Source: Virgibacillus_O sediminis (GTDB taxonomy: Bacteria; Bacillota; Bacilli; Bacillales; Amphibacillaceae). Taken from it: a stretch of DNA of 64,000 bases. The position numbers and the translations under genes are program-made. The notes under the pieces were generated by a model, which saw only the letters and a program-made list of their open reading frames with translations, did not search any database and was not told the origin of the DNA. The stretch is from contig NZ_JBHRRZ010000040.1 of NCBI RefSeq assembly GCF_042643265.1, positions 124,001 to 188,000 of the forward strand. The letters are read 5' to 3'. Below, piece by piece: positions 1 to 7,654 of the stretch (position 1 is the first letter of the stretch; each line of letters begins with the position of its first letter).

Positions 1-297
1 CAACTTACGGAGAACTTTATCGCTTCTCCATTCCTTGGCCAGCTCGACAGAGGCCCTGGTCAGCTTTCCGTTGTATGTCTCGAGCTTCGCTTCGAACTTC
101 TCAAAAAGAGTGAACGCATCAGCCACCGAACCCGCAAATCCTGCAAGAACCTGACCATTGTACAGAGTCCTTACTTTCTTCGCTTTATGTTTCATTACCA
201 CGGAATTGCCCAATGTCACCTGTCCGTCTCCACTCATCGCACATTGACCTTTATGCCTGATAGCAAAAATAGTGGTTGCATGCATCTCATTTGCCAA
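1..297 (-). CDS. hslV: ATP-dependent protease peptidase subunit HslV/ClpQ, 5' part only
   Basis: Proteolytic subunit of the cytoplasmic HslUV (ClpYQ) protease, partner of the ATPase HslU. The first 99 codons are present and the rest lies beyond the left edge. The translated start contains HATTIFA, then MSGDGQVT and GFAGSVADAFTLF, typical of HslV; the Thr-Thr pair aligns with the catalytic N-terminus of the family. The best start is a TTG at 297 preceded by AAGGGGTGAT at proper spacing; an internal ATG at 285 is the alternative. It is followed downstream by hslU and codY in B. subtilis, outside this window. It lies just downstream of xerC, as in B. subtilis. Identity is secure; the exact N-terminus is not. 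Confidence 0.93.
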   Translation of the reverse strand, partial: MANEMHATTIFAIRHKGQCAMSGDGQVTLGNSVVMKHKAKKVRTLYNGQVLAGFAGSVADAFTLFEKFEAKLETYNGKLTRASVELAKEWRSDKVLRKL

Positions 298-327
298 TCA
301 CATCACCCCTTCAACTCTTATTACCTT

Positions 328-1230
328 CTATGCACGAGGATGGCTGTTTAGATATACATCCCGCAAATGATTTTTAGATACGTGTGTATAAATCTGTGTA
401 GATGACAGATTCTCATGCCCTAACAGCTCCTGGACAGTTCTCAGGTCTGCACCTTCATTCAGCATATGTGTTGCGAAGGTATGTCGGAGTTTATGCGGAT
501 GGACATGTATCGTTAAAGCTGCCTGGTCCACCAGCTTATTCAGTATCAGCCGTATTCCCCGATCGGTCAGCGGCCTTCCTCGGGCATTAAGAAAAACAGA
601 ATCGGATGTGCTTCCGGCCTTCTTCAGCAACTTTTCCCTTCCATCCCTTATGTAAGTATCCAAGGCAGCTGAAGCAAAACTGCCAAATGGAACATAGCGT
701 TCCTTTCTGCCTTTTCCCTTAACAAACATGGTCCCAATTGTGAAATCCACATAGGAAAGTAGAAGGTCGCGACACTCGCTCACCCGCATCCCTGTGGCAT
801 AAAGCACTTCCAATATGGCCTGGTTTCTTTGACCCAACGGATCCTCCAAGTCACTGACCTCAAACAACTTCTCCAATTCCTCAAGGTAAAGGAAACCCGG
901 AATTGGCTTATCTTGTTTCGGAAGACTTACATACTTGAACGGATTGCTGGCAACCAGATCTTCCCGCTGCAGAAAATCATAAAACCCTCTCAAAGAGGAT
1001 ATTTTCCTAGACACGGACCTCCTGCTTAACCGGCGATCATATAGTCTAGTAAGAAACAGCCGAACTACCCGGTAGTCCACCATCTTCAGATCATCTATTA
1101 CCTCTTCAGCCAAAAACTTAAAGAACGTTTCCAGATCATTCTGATAATATTTCACAGTATAAGGCGAGGCATTTTTCTCTATTTGCAGGTACTCAACAAA
1201 TAGATCGGATGCCTCCATGTAATTTTCCAA
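328..1230 (-). CDS. xerC: Tyrosine recombinase XerC (CodV), chromosome dimer resolution
   Basis: Site-specific recombinase that resolves chromosome dimers at dif together with XerD. 300 residues, the normal length. An N-terminal SAM-like core-binding domain (about 1-90) is followed by the catalytic domain with the full set of tyrosine recombinase residues: Arg149 (ATGMRVSE), Lys173, His246 and Arg249 (HKLRH), His272 (LGHE) and Tyr281. A longer reading frame opens with ATG at 1260, but I chose the TTG at 1230: it has GAGGTGG five bases upstream, and the resulting N-terminus (MENY...LFVEYLQIEKN) aligns end to end with CodV. It lies 30 bases upstream of hslV, probably co-transcribed, and has an extended -10 promoter candidate in the gap before it. 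Confidence 0.95.
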   Translation of the reverse strand: MENYMEASDLFVEYLQIEKNASPYTVKYYQNDLETFFKFLAEEVIDDLKMVDYRVVRLFLTRLYDRRLSRRSVSRKISSLRGFYDFLQREDLVASNPFKYVSLPKQDKPIPGFLYLEELEKLFEVSDLEDPLGQRNQAILEVLYATGMRVSECRDLLLSYVDFTIGTMFVKGKGRKERYVPFGSFASAALDTYIRDGREKLLKKAGSTSDSVFLNARGRPLTDRGIRLILNKLVDQAALTIHVHPHKLRHTFATHMLNEGADLRTVQELLGHENLSSTQIYTHVSKNHLRDVYLNSHPRA

Positions 1231-1334
1231 ACGTTCCACCTCAATTAGCCAATAAATCATATCACACTAGTTATACTGGCGCAACAGATTTAACAAAATT
1301 GCAATAAAATTCTGAAACAACTTCAACCTTTTTA

Positions 1335-1362
1335 ATTATACCATATAACTCCGCAAGTTGAA
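1335..1362 (-). promoter_or_regulatory. Candidate promoter for xerC-hslV
   Basis: On the minus strand, TATAAT (1335-1340) is preceded directly by TGG, an extended -10, with a weak -35 TTCAAC 16 bases further upstream (1357-1362). It is the only good -10 match in the 298-base gap between the 105-residue gene and xerC. The rest of the gap (1261-1558) is AT-rich and I see no gene or clear terminator in it. Confidence 0.4.
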
Positions 1363-1558
1363 CAAACTTTTCTAAATTTTCCTATAAATCATGAAAGAGT
1401 CAGAAAATCTTCTCAAGGTGTCAAGTAGGTTGCCTTACCAATGCGTAATTATATCTGTTTCAAAATGAATAGTCAACAAACTGCAATTCTACATGTTTGA
1501 AAAATTGATGTCTGTGAAAAATTTGTGAAAAGATACTAATAACGTTATTGCCAAGTAG

Positions 1559-1876
1559 TTAGTTTATTATTCCTAATTCATTAATTTTTTCTTTTGTCCT
1601 TGCTGTTCCCAACTCATATACTTTCCGGTATATTTCTACCATGTATTTGTCATAAGAGGCCCTTTCCTCATCTGCCCCCCATTCATCAAATGGCTTATGG
1701 ACATAATTGGATGCATCCACCGCCCGCTTATTCCTTTTTATAAAAAGCTGCCTTAATTCTTCAACTTGACCTTCTGTTGCATAGATCTCAAATTCTATTC
1801 CGCTGTCAGGAACGGACACCTCGCGAACTTCTTCTGTATCCACTGTTACATAATAGTACTTTTTTTCAGCCAACAT
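1559..1876 (-). CDS. Hypothetical protein, 105 residues, small Bacillaceae family
   Basis: I cannot assign a function. The protein is acidic and soluble, with no signal peptide or membrane segment. Its layout (YYYVTVDT at the start, FEIYATEGQVEELRQLF in the middle, and IYRKVYELGTARTKEKI near the end) resembles a family of about 100-residue Bacillaceae proteins that I recall being labelled loosely as hydrolase, without experimental support that I know of. The ATG at 1876 has a strong AAAGGAGG site. It sits in the slot between topA and xerC where B. subtilis has trmFO. The topA terminator lies upstream, so the gene may have its own promoter or depend on read-through. A real gene is likely. Confidence 0.75.
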   Translation of the reverse strand: MLAEKKYYYVTVDTEEVREVSVPDSGIEFEIYATEGQVEELRQLFIKRNKRAVDASNYVHKPFDEWGADEERASYDKYMVEIYRKVYELGTARTKEKINELGIIN

Positions 1877-1942
1877 TATCCCCTCCTTTATCTAACTTGT
1901 TCCCCAATATCTATTAATAAAACCAAGTACATACGCTAAGGG

Positions 1943-1977
1943 AAAATAGAAAAGCCGCCCGGCATAGCGGGCAGCTT
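1943..1977 (-). terminator. Intrinsic terminator of topA
   Basis: Immediately after the topA stop, an 8-bp GC-rich stem (arms 1968-1975 and 1954-1961, one G-U pair) with a 6-base loop is followed on the minus strand by TTTTCTATTTT. Confidence 0.8.
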
Positions 1978-1978
1978 T

Positions 1979-4057
1979 TTAGCTTTGTGCACTTTCTTCA
2001 TAATCACAATTAGTACATTGAATCTGTGTCTCTTTCTTCTTCCTTTTTTCTACAAGCAGAGAATCACATTTCGGGCATGGACGAGAAATAGGTTTATCCC
2101 ACGAAACAAAGTCACAATCAGGAAACTGATCACAACCATAGAACGTACGGCGTTTCTTGGATTTCCGTTCTACAATGTTTCCTTCCTTGCACTTGGGGCA
2201 TTTAACACCTATTTCTTTAAGAATAGGCTTGGTGTTTCTGCAGTCTGGGAAGTTCGAACATGCAAGAAACTTGCCATAACGGCCCATTTTATAGACCATT
2301 TCATGCCCGCATTCTTCACAATCTATTCCGGCAGGCTCGTCTTTGATTTCTACCTTTTCCATTTCCTTCTCTGCGGTCTCTAGACGTTTGCTGAAGCCTT
2401 GGTAAAAATTGTCAATAACCTTTATCCACTGACTCTTACCTTCTTCGATTGAATCCAGATCCTCTTCCATTTTCGCTGTGAACTCCACACTGATAATTTC
2501 TGGAAAGAACTCTTCAACCAGTCCGCTCACGATGGTTCCTAATTCTGTAGGAAGAAAACGCTTATTATCAATACTTACATATCCTCTGCGCTGGATAGTG
2601 TCCAATGTAGGAGCATAAGTGGAAGGGCGGCCAATTCCCAGTTCTTCCAAGGTTCGAACCAGCCTTGCTTCTGTATACCTTGGAGGTGGCTGGGTAAAAT
2701 GCTGATTCGGCTTGATTTCCTCCGCTTTTACCGTCATCCCTTCTTCCAGTTCAGGAAGCAGCTTATCTTCTTCTTTTTTATTGTCATCGTTACCTTCTAC
2801 GTAGACTTTCATAAACCCTTTGAATTTTATCTTGGAACCGGTAGCTCGGAATTCTACTCCGTTATTTGTCAAATGCACCGTCATGGTATCCATTACTGCA
2901 GGAGCCATTTGACTTGCTAAAAACCGTTCCCAAATCAACTTGTATAATCGGTATTGATCTCTGGAAAGATTGTCTTTTAATGATTTAGGATCCCTTAACG
3001 CTGACGTGGGGCGGATAGCCTCATGGGCATCCTGGGCGCCCTCGCTATTTTTAACTGCTTTATTTCCGCCAAGAAATTCTTTACCGTATTTCTCTTCAAT
3101 ATATGTTTTAGCTTCTTCTTTGGCGGTTTCAGAAATCCGGGTGGAGTCGGTACGCATATAAGTTATAAGACCAGTGGTTCCGCCTGCTTTCTTTCCTAAG
3201 TCTATTCCTTCATATAATTGCTGGGCAACCATCATGGTTTTTTTCGCCCGGAAATTCAACTTTCTTGCTGCTTCCTGCTGCAAGGAAGAGGTGATAAACG
3301 GCTGTGCCGGATTCCTCTTTCTCTCCCGCTTTTTGACTTTGTCCACCAAAAATCCATTTGAGTCCAACTGGCTGGTTATTTCCTTGACATCAGCCTCTGT
3401 TTTCAGTTCCTTTTTCTTCCCATTCACACCGTAGAATGTACCTTTGAACGGTTCTTTGTCTTTAAGGAAGTCGGCATCGATGGACCAGTATTCTTCCGGC
3501 TTAAAGTTTTCAATTTCCTTTTCCCGGTCAATAATCATTTTCAGGGCTACCGATTGTACACGTCCGGCACTTAATCCCTTTTTCACTTTCTTCCATAATA
3601 GTGGGCTGATATTATATCCCACCAGCCGATCAAGAATTCTTCTGGCCTGCTGTGCATCAACAAGTCCTTCATCTATCGAGCGGGGATGTTTAAATGATTC
3701 CTTGACGGCATCCTTTGTAATTTCATTGAAAACGACCCGGCATTTAGAATTCTCATCAATATTAAGTATATGGGCCAGATGCCATGCAATTGCTTCCCCT
3801 TCTCTATCGGGGTCGGCAGCAAGGTAGATTTTTTTAGCTTTTTTTGCCGCGGATCGGAGTTCCTTCAGGATATCTCCCTTCCCGCGGATTGTTATATATT
3901 TTGGTTTATATTCATTTTCAACATCAACAGCCATTTGGCTTTTCGGCAGGTCCCGAATATGCCCCATCGATGCTTTTACTTTATATTTTTTTCCTAAATA
4001 TCGTTCAATCGTTTTCGCCTTTGCCGGCGACTCAACGATTACCAGATAATCTGACAT
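1979..4057 (-). CDS. topA: DNA topoisomerase I
   Basis: Type IA topoisomerase that relaxes negative supercoils. 692 residues, matching B. subtilis TopA. The Toprim domain at the N-terminus has Glu9 (VIVESPAKA) and the DxDxE triad at residues 82-86 (ADPDREGE). The catalytic tyrosine is Tyr300 in GLITYMRTDSTRIS. Three C-terminal zinc-ribbon repeats (CEECG..., CPKCKEG..., CPKCDSL...) end the protein. The start is the ATG at 4057, with GGGAGGAAAGATC upstream; an in-frame ATG at 4072 lies in the ribosome-binding region and is less likely. It has its own consensus promoter and terminator, so it is probably monocistronic, between dprA and the 105-residue gene. Confidence 0.97.
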   Translation of the reverse strand: MSDYLVIVESPAKAKTIERYLGKKYKVKASMGHIRDLPKSQMAVDVENEYKPKYITIRGKGDILKELRSAAKKAKKIYLAADPDREGEAIAWHLAHILNIDENSKCRVVFNEITKDAVKESFKHPRSIDEGLVDAQQARRILDRLVGYNISPLLWKKVKKGLSAGRVQSVALKMIIDREKEIENFKPEEYWSIDADFLKDKEPFKGTFYGVNGKKKELKTEADVKEITSQLDSNGFLVDKVKKRERKRNPAQPFITSSLQQEAARKLNFRAKKTMMVAQQLYEGIDLGKKAGGTTGLITYMRTDSTRISETAKEEAKTYIEEKYGKEFLGGNKAVKNSEGAQDAHEAIRPTSALRDPKSLKDNLSRDQYRLYKLIWERFLASQMAPAVMDTMTVHLTNNGVEFRATGSKIKFKGFMKVYVEGNDDNKKEEDKLLPELEEGMTVKAEEIKPNQHFTQPPPRYTEARLVRTLEELGIGRPSTYAPTLDTIQRRGYVSIDNKRFLPTELGTIVSGLVEEFFPEIISVEFTAKMEEDLDSIEEGKSQWIKVIDNFYQGFSKRLETAEKEMEKVEIKDEPAGIDCEECGHEMVYKMGRYGKFLACSNFPDCRNTKPILKEIGVKCPKCKEGNIVERKSKKRRTFYGCDQFPDCDFVSWDKPISRPCPKCDSLLVEKRKKKETQIQCTNCDYEESAQS

Positions 4058-4108
4058 GATCTTTCCTCCCAAAATGAGGTTGCAATAAAAAATTATAAAT
4101 CGTCACTA

Positions 4109-4137
4109 ATACTAAATAGATACGAAGCTTTTGTCAA
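4109..4137 (-). promoter_or_regulatory. Promoter of topA
   Basis: Consensus -35 TTGACA (4132-4137), 17-base spacer, -10 TAGTAT (4109-4114), reading towards topA about 50 bases upstream of its start codon. Confidence 0.75.
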
Positions 4138-4162
4138 ACATATGTGAAAAAATGCCCAACTA

Positions 4163-4176
4163 TGATAGCGCTTTCC
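4163..4176 (-). promoter_or_regulatory. cre-like sequence upstream of the topA promoter
   Basis: The minus strand reads GGAAAGCGCTATCA, which agrees with the CcpA consensus TGWAANCGNTNWCA at 13 of 14 positions. It lies about 26 bases upstream of the topA -35 and 7 bases after the dprA stop. Function is inferred only from the match. Confidence 0.3.
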
Positions 4177-4182
4177 ATATAC

Positions 4183-5079
4183 TTATAGATTGGAAAGATT
4201 CTTTCCAAGAGTTTCCCAATCTTCCAGTATGTCATTCGGCTCCATCACCAATTTAGCTCCATCTTGGATCATTCTATTACATCCACTGGATTGAGGATGC
4301 AATGGGGACCCTGGCATCGCGTATACTTCCCTGCCCTGATCTAAAGCCTGTCCCACGGTGATCAATGTTCCGCTTCTCTCCGTTGCTTCTATTACCAATG
4401 TTCCATAACTTAAACCGCTAATAATCCGGTTTCTTTCGGGGAAGTGAAACTTACTTGGTGGAGTATGCGGGGGATACTCTGATAATAAGAGACCTTTCTC
4501 TGCTATTTGTTTAAAAAGAATTTCATTTTGCCTTGGATAGATATGGAGAAAGCCGCTGCCGAGTACAGCAATTGTTTTCCCTCCATTATAAAGTGCCAAT
4601 CTGTGGGCATAACTGTCGATGCCTTTGGCCATCCCGCTGACAATCAGACAGTCCTTTTCCAACAGTGGGGGGATAATGAACTTCATTTTGGCTGCTGCTT
4701 CTTCCGTTGGATTTCTTGTTCCGATGATGCTTAAGGAAGGGTGATGCTTAAGCAGCTCAACATTTCCCAAGGCGTACAATACGAGTGGCTGGTCTTTTAT
4801 TGGTTTTATCATAGGGGGATAGATTTCGTCAACTATTGTGATGATTTGATAGTGCCGGTCGTCACTCTCTACTTGCTGCCATAGTTGTTCATTATGGTAG
4901 TCCCTATGAAGTTGTGCAGCTCTTGGTTGAGTTAGGGGAAATGTATTGGATATTTCTTGAGGAGATAGTGTTGGAAGAAGATTTAATGAAGGATCTTTTT
5001 TTAATATCATTCGGATAGTTTTTCTGGTAATGCCTTTGCAGCGATGCAGCACTATTAATTTTTTACGAAATTGTTTCAA
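4183..5079 (-). CDS. dprA: DNA processing protein DprA (Smf)
   Basis: Rossmann-fold single-stranded DNA-binding protein that loads RecA on incoming DNA during transformation. 298 residues, close to B. subtilis DprA. The N-terminal part is helical and variable. The conserved core runs from about residue 110 with GTRNPT, VSGMAKGIDSYAHRLAL, TIAVLGSGFLHIYP, FPERNRIISGLS and EATERSGTLITVGQALDQGREVYAMPG. The reading frame could open at GTG 5088, but GGAAGGTG overlaps that codon and sits six bases from TTG 5079, which I prefer. It lies downstream of sucD beyond a terminator, as in B. subtilis (sucCD-dprA-topA). Confidence 0.94.
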   Translation of the reverse strand: MKQFRKKLIVLHRCKGITRKTIRMILKKDPSLNLLPTLSPQEISNTFPLTQPRAAQLHRDYHNEQLWQQVESDDRHYQIITIVDEIYPPMIKPIKDQPLVLYALGNVELLKHHPSLSIIGTRNPTEEAAAKMKFIIPPLLEKDCLIVSGMAKGIDSYAHRLALYNGGKTIAVLGSGFLHIYPRQNEILFKQIAEKGLLLSEYPPHTPPSKFHFPERNRIISGLSYGTLVIEATERSGTLITVGQALDQGREVYAMPGSPLHPQSSGCNRMIQDGAKLVMEPNDILEDWETLGKNLSNL

Positions 5080-5102
5080 GTAATTCACCTTCCTAAGATA
5101 AG

Positions 5103-5136
5103 TATAATAAACCGGACCCTATTATCAGGCCCGGTT
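5103..5136 (-). terminator. Terminator of sucCD
   Basis: A 9-bp stem (arms 5128-5136 and 5110-5118, AACCGGGCC with GGTCCGGTT, one G-U pair) and a 9-base loop just after sucD. The following tract is only moderately T-rich (TATTATACTT). Confidence 0.65.
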
Positions 5137-5154
5137 TTCATCAGTAATTACGTA

Positions 5155-6057
5155 TTAATGAGTTTTGCATTTTTCTTTTAATCCTTTTTCTTCAAGCACA
5201 CCAATCATCGTTTCACCAATGACTGCCGGGGTTTCAGCAACCTTAATGCCACATTCGTTCATAACACGGATTTTCTCTTCAGCAGTACCTTTTCCGCCGG
5301 AGATGATGGCACCCGCATGACCCATCCGCTTTCCAGGAGGTGCAGTAGTACCTCCGATAAACCCGACGACAGGTTTGGACATATTGGCCTTCACCCATTC
5401 TGCGGCTTCCTCTTCTGCTGTTCCACCAATTTCACCAATCATCACAACTGCTTCCGTCTCAGGATCCTCATTAAAAGCCTTCAATACATCGATAAAGTTG
5501 GTGCCGTTTACAGGATCCCCTCCAATACCGACTGCAGTTGTTTGGCCATACCCTTCTTCAGAGAGTTGATGTACTGCTTCGTATGTGAGGGTGCCGGAAC
5601 GGGAGACTACCCCAATATGCCCTTTTTTATGAATGTAACCAGGCATAATCCCGATTTTAGTTTCATCTGCTGTGATCACACCTGGACAGTTAGGACCGAC
5701 AAGTCTTGTTTTCTTGCCTTCCAGGTAACGTTTCACTTTCACCATATCCATTACTGGTATATGCTCCGTGATACAGATGACGAGTTCAATTTCAGCATCG
5801 GCAGCCTCAATGATTGCATCAGCTGCAAATGGAGCCGGCACATAGATGACGGATGCAGTTGCACCTGTCTCATCCACCGCATCTTTTACAGTATTAAAGA
5901 CAGGCACCCCTTCCACTTCTGTCCCGCCTTTTTTAGGGGTTACACCGCCAACTATTTTAGTGCCGTAGTCCAGCATTTGCTTCGTATGGAATTTGGCAGT
6001 ACCGCCAGTTATCCCCTGGACAATTACTTTCGTATCTTTATTGATATATATACTCAT
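5155..6057 (-). CDS. sucD: Succinyl-CoA synthetase alpha subunit (ADP-forming)
   Basis: Citric acid cycle enzyme, alpha chain. With SucC it converts succinyl-CoA, ADP and phosphate to succinate, CoA and ATP. 300 residues. A CoA-binding N-terminal domain (VQGITGGTAKFHTKQML) is followed by the ligase domain with VVSRSGTLTYE and the active-site histidine that is phosphorylated, His247 in GKRMGHAGAIISGG. It lies 61 bases after sucC in the same operon and is followed by a terminator. Every family landmark is present. Confidence 0.97.
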   Translation of the reverse strand: MSIYINKDTKVIVQGITGGTAKFHTKQMLDYGTKIVGGVTPKKGGTEVEGVPVFNTVKDAVDETGATASVIYVPAPFAADAIIEAADAEIELVICITEHIPVMDMVKVKRYLEGKKTRLVGPNCPGVITADETKIGIMPGYIHKKGHIGVVSRSGTLTYEAVHQLSEEGYGQTTAVGIGGDPVNGTNFIDVLKAFNEDPETEAVVMIGEIGGTAEEEAAEWVKANMSKPVVGFIGGTTAPPGKRMGHAGAIISGGKGTAEEKIRVMNECGIKVAETPAVIGETMIGVLEEKGLKEKCKTH

Positions 6058-6118
6058 TTCCGTCCGTCCTTTCTATATGAACTGTACAGTTTATCGATAA
6101 TATTTCATAGAATAGATA

Positions 6119-7279
6119 TTATTTCACCATAGAAACGATCTTCTCGGCGCCATCAGCCATCGAGCCTGCAGCTGTAATATTCAAACCAGACTCGTCAAGT
6201 ATCTTCTTGCCCATCTCCACATTCGTACCTTCCAGACGTACAACAAGCGGGATATCCAGGCCAACCTGTTTAGTTGCTTCCACAACACCTTCAGCAATTA
6301 CATCACATTTCATAATGCCGCCGAAAATATTGACAAAGATCCCTTTCACGTTGGAATCTGACAGAATGATCTTGAAAGCTTCTGTTACTTTCTCAGCAGT
6401 CGCACCGCCCCCAACGTCCAGGAAGTTTGCGGGCTCTCCACCGGAATGCTTAATGATATCCATCGTAGACATAGCAAGCCCTGCACCATTGACCATACAG
6501 CCGATATTTCCATCGAGTGCCACATAACTTAGGTCATACTTGGATGCTTCTATCTCTTTTTCATCCTCTTCATCCAGATCGCGTAATTCCTGGACGTCTT
6601 TTTGACGGAACAATGCATTATCATCAAAGTTCAACTTGGCATCCAGCGCCAGTACTTCCCCATCGCCTGTTGTTACCAATGGGTTGATTTCCGCTATAGA
6701 ACAGTCTTTTTCTACAAACGCCGTGTATAGACCAGTCATAAATTTGACAGCTTGTCCCAGCAGTTCATCCGGAATATTGATGTTGAATGCGAGTCTGCGA
6801 GCCTGATAAGGTAATAGGCCGACCACAGGATCGATCACTTCTTGGAATATCTTCTCAGGCGTTTCTGCAGCTACTTCCTCAATTTCTGTACCACCTTCTT
6901 CAGAGGCCATCATTACTACACGGGAAGTTGCTCGATCAAGTACAACACCGACATAGTACTCTTTCTTTATGTCGCTTCCCTCTTCAATTAGCAAGCGCTT
7001 AACTTCTTTGCCCTCAGGCCCAGTCTGGTGGGTCACAAGCGTCTTTCCCAGAATCTCATCCGCGTATGTACGAACCTCATCCAGGTTCTTCGCAATTTTG
7101 ACACCGCCGGCCTTACCGCGTCCACCGGCATGAATCTGTGCTTTTACTACTGTGACGGCACTGCCGAGCTTTTCGGCTGCTTCCACGGCTTCATCCACAC
7201 TATGTGCAACGTATCCATTGGGAACGTTTACACCAAATTCTCGCAAAATATCTTTGCCTTGATATTCATGAATATTCAT
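6119..7279 (-). CDS. sucC: Succinyl-CoA synthetase beta subunit (ADP-forming)
   Basis: Nucleotide-binding chain of succinyl-CoA synthetase. 386 residues. It begins MNIHEYQGKDILREFGV, the conserved start of the family, with an ATP-grasp fold (VKAQIHAGGRGKAGGV about 52-67) and a C-terminal CoA-ligase domain (FVNIFGGIMKCDVIAEG, VVRLEGTNVEMGK). The ATG at 7279 is chosen over 7297 because the latter overlaps the ATAGGAGGA ribosome-binding site. It is first gene of the sucCD operon and has its own promoter. Confidence 0.97.
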   Translation of the reverse strand: MNIHEYQGKDILREFGVNVPNGYVAHSVDEAVEAAEKLGSAVTVVKAQIHAGGRGKAGGVKIAKNLDEVRTYADEILGKTLVTHQTGPEGKEVKRLLIEEGSDIKKEYYVGVVLDRATSRVVMMASEEGGTEIEEVAAETPEKIFQEVIDPVVGLLPYQARRLAFNINIPDELLGQAVKFMTGLYTAFVEKDCSIAEINPLVTTGDGEVLALDAKLNFDDNALFRQKDVQELRDLDEEDEKEIEASKYDLSYVALDGNIGCMVNGAGLAMSTMDIIKHSGGEPANFLDVGGGATAEKVTEAFKIILSDSNVKGIFVNIFGGIMKCDVIAEGVVEATKQVGLDIPLVVRLEGTNVEMGKKILDESGLNITAAGSMADGAEKIVSMVK

Positions 7280-7312
7280 CTTAAATCCTCCTATCAATGT
7301 TCATGCATTCCT

Positions 7313-7341
7313 ATTGTATAAAAAAACTGCATATTTCACAA
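7313..7341 (-). promoter_or_regulatory. Promoter of sucCD
   Basis: -35 TTGTGA (7336-7341), 17-base spacer, -10 TACAAT (7313-7318), about 34 bases upstream of the sucC start codon. Confidence 0.6.
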
Positions 7342-7372
7342 CTTATTGAAAAAATAAATTGTCATAAATCTG

Positions 7373-7654
7373 TCAGGATTCTTTTTTTCGGCTCATTTCC
7401 TGATCTGTTCGATATATAAAAGCGAAAACTTCTGCTACTGCCTGGTACAATTCCTCTGGAACCGTCTCATTGATATTCAACTCGGACAATAATCCGACAA
7501 GCGTGCTATCTTCCACTACCGGTACATTGTTCTCTTTGGCTTTTTGGATGATATTTTCAGCTGTCAGCCCTTTTCCCACCGCCGATACGGAAGGTGCATG
7601 GTCTTTTGATTGATTATAACGGAGAGCGGCAGCCTGCTTCCTGTAATCTTTCAT
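7373..7654 (-). CDS. ylqH: FlhB C-terminal-domain homologue (YlqH-like)
   Basis: 93 residues that match only the cytoplasmic C-terminal domain of FlhB/YscU-type export-gate proteins: AAALRYNQS near residue 8 corresponds to the start of the domain, followed by VSAVGKGLTAENIIQKAKENNVPVVED and ELNINETVPEELYQAVAEVFAFIYR. The membrane half of FlhB is absent, and the NPTH autocleavage motif is not conserved. The ATG overlaps the stop of the preceding gene by ATGA, which implies translational coupling. B. subtilis has the same pair at this place. Its job is not known; a role in substrate specificity of export is only an inference. Confidence 0.85.
   Translation of the reverse strand: MKDYRKQAAALRYNQSKDHAPSVSAVGKGLTAENIIQKAKENNVPVVEDSTLVGLLSELNINETVPEELYQAVAEVFAFIYRTDQEMSRKKES

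Noticed and set aside
5317..6132. Long plus-strand frame of 271 codons antisense to sucD
   Set aside because: It is the complement of a complete, well-conserved sucD, lacks a ribosome-binding site and gives a Cys/Phe/His-rich product with no family.
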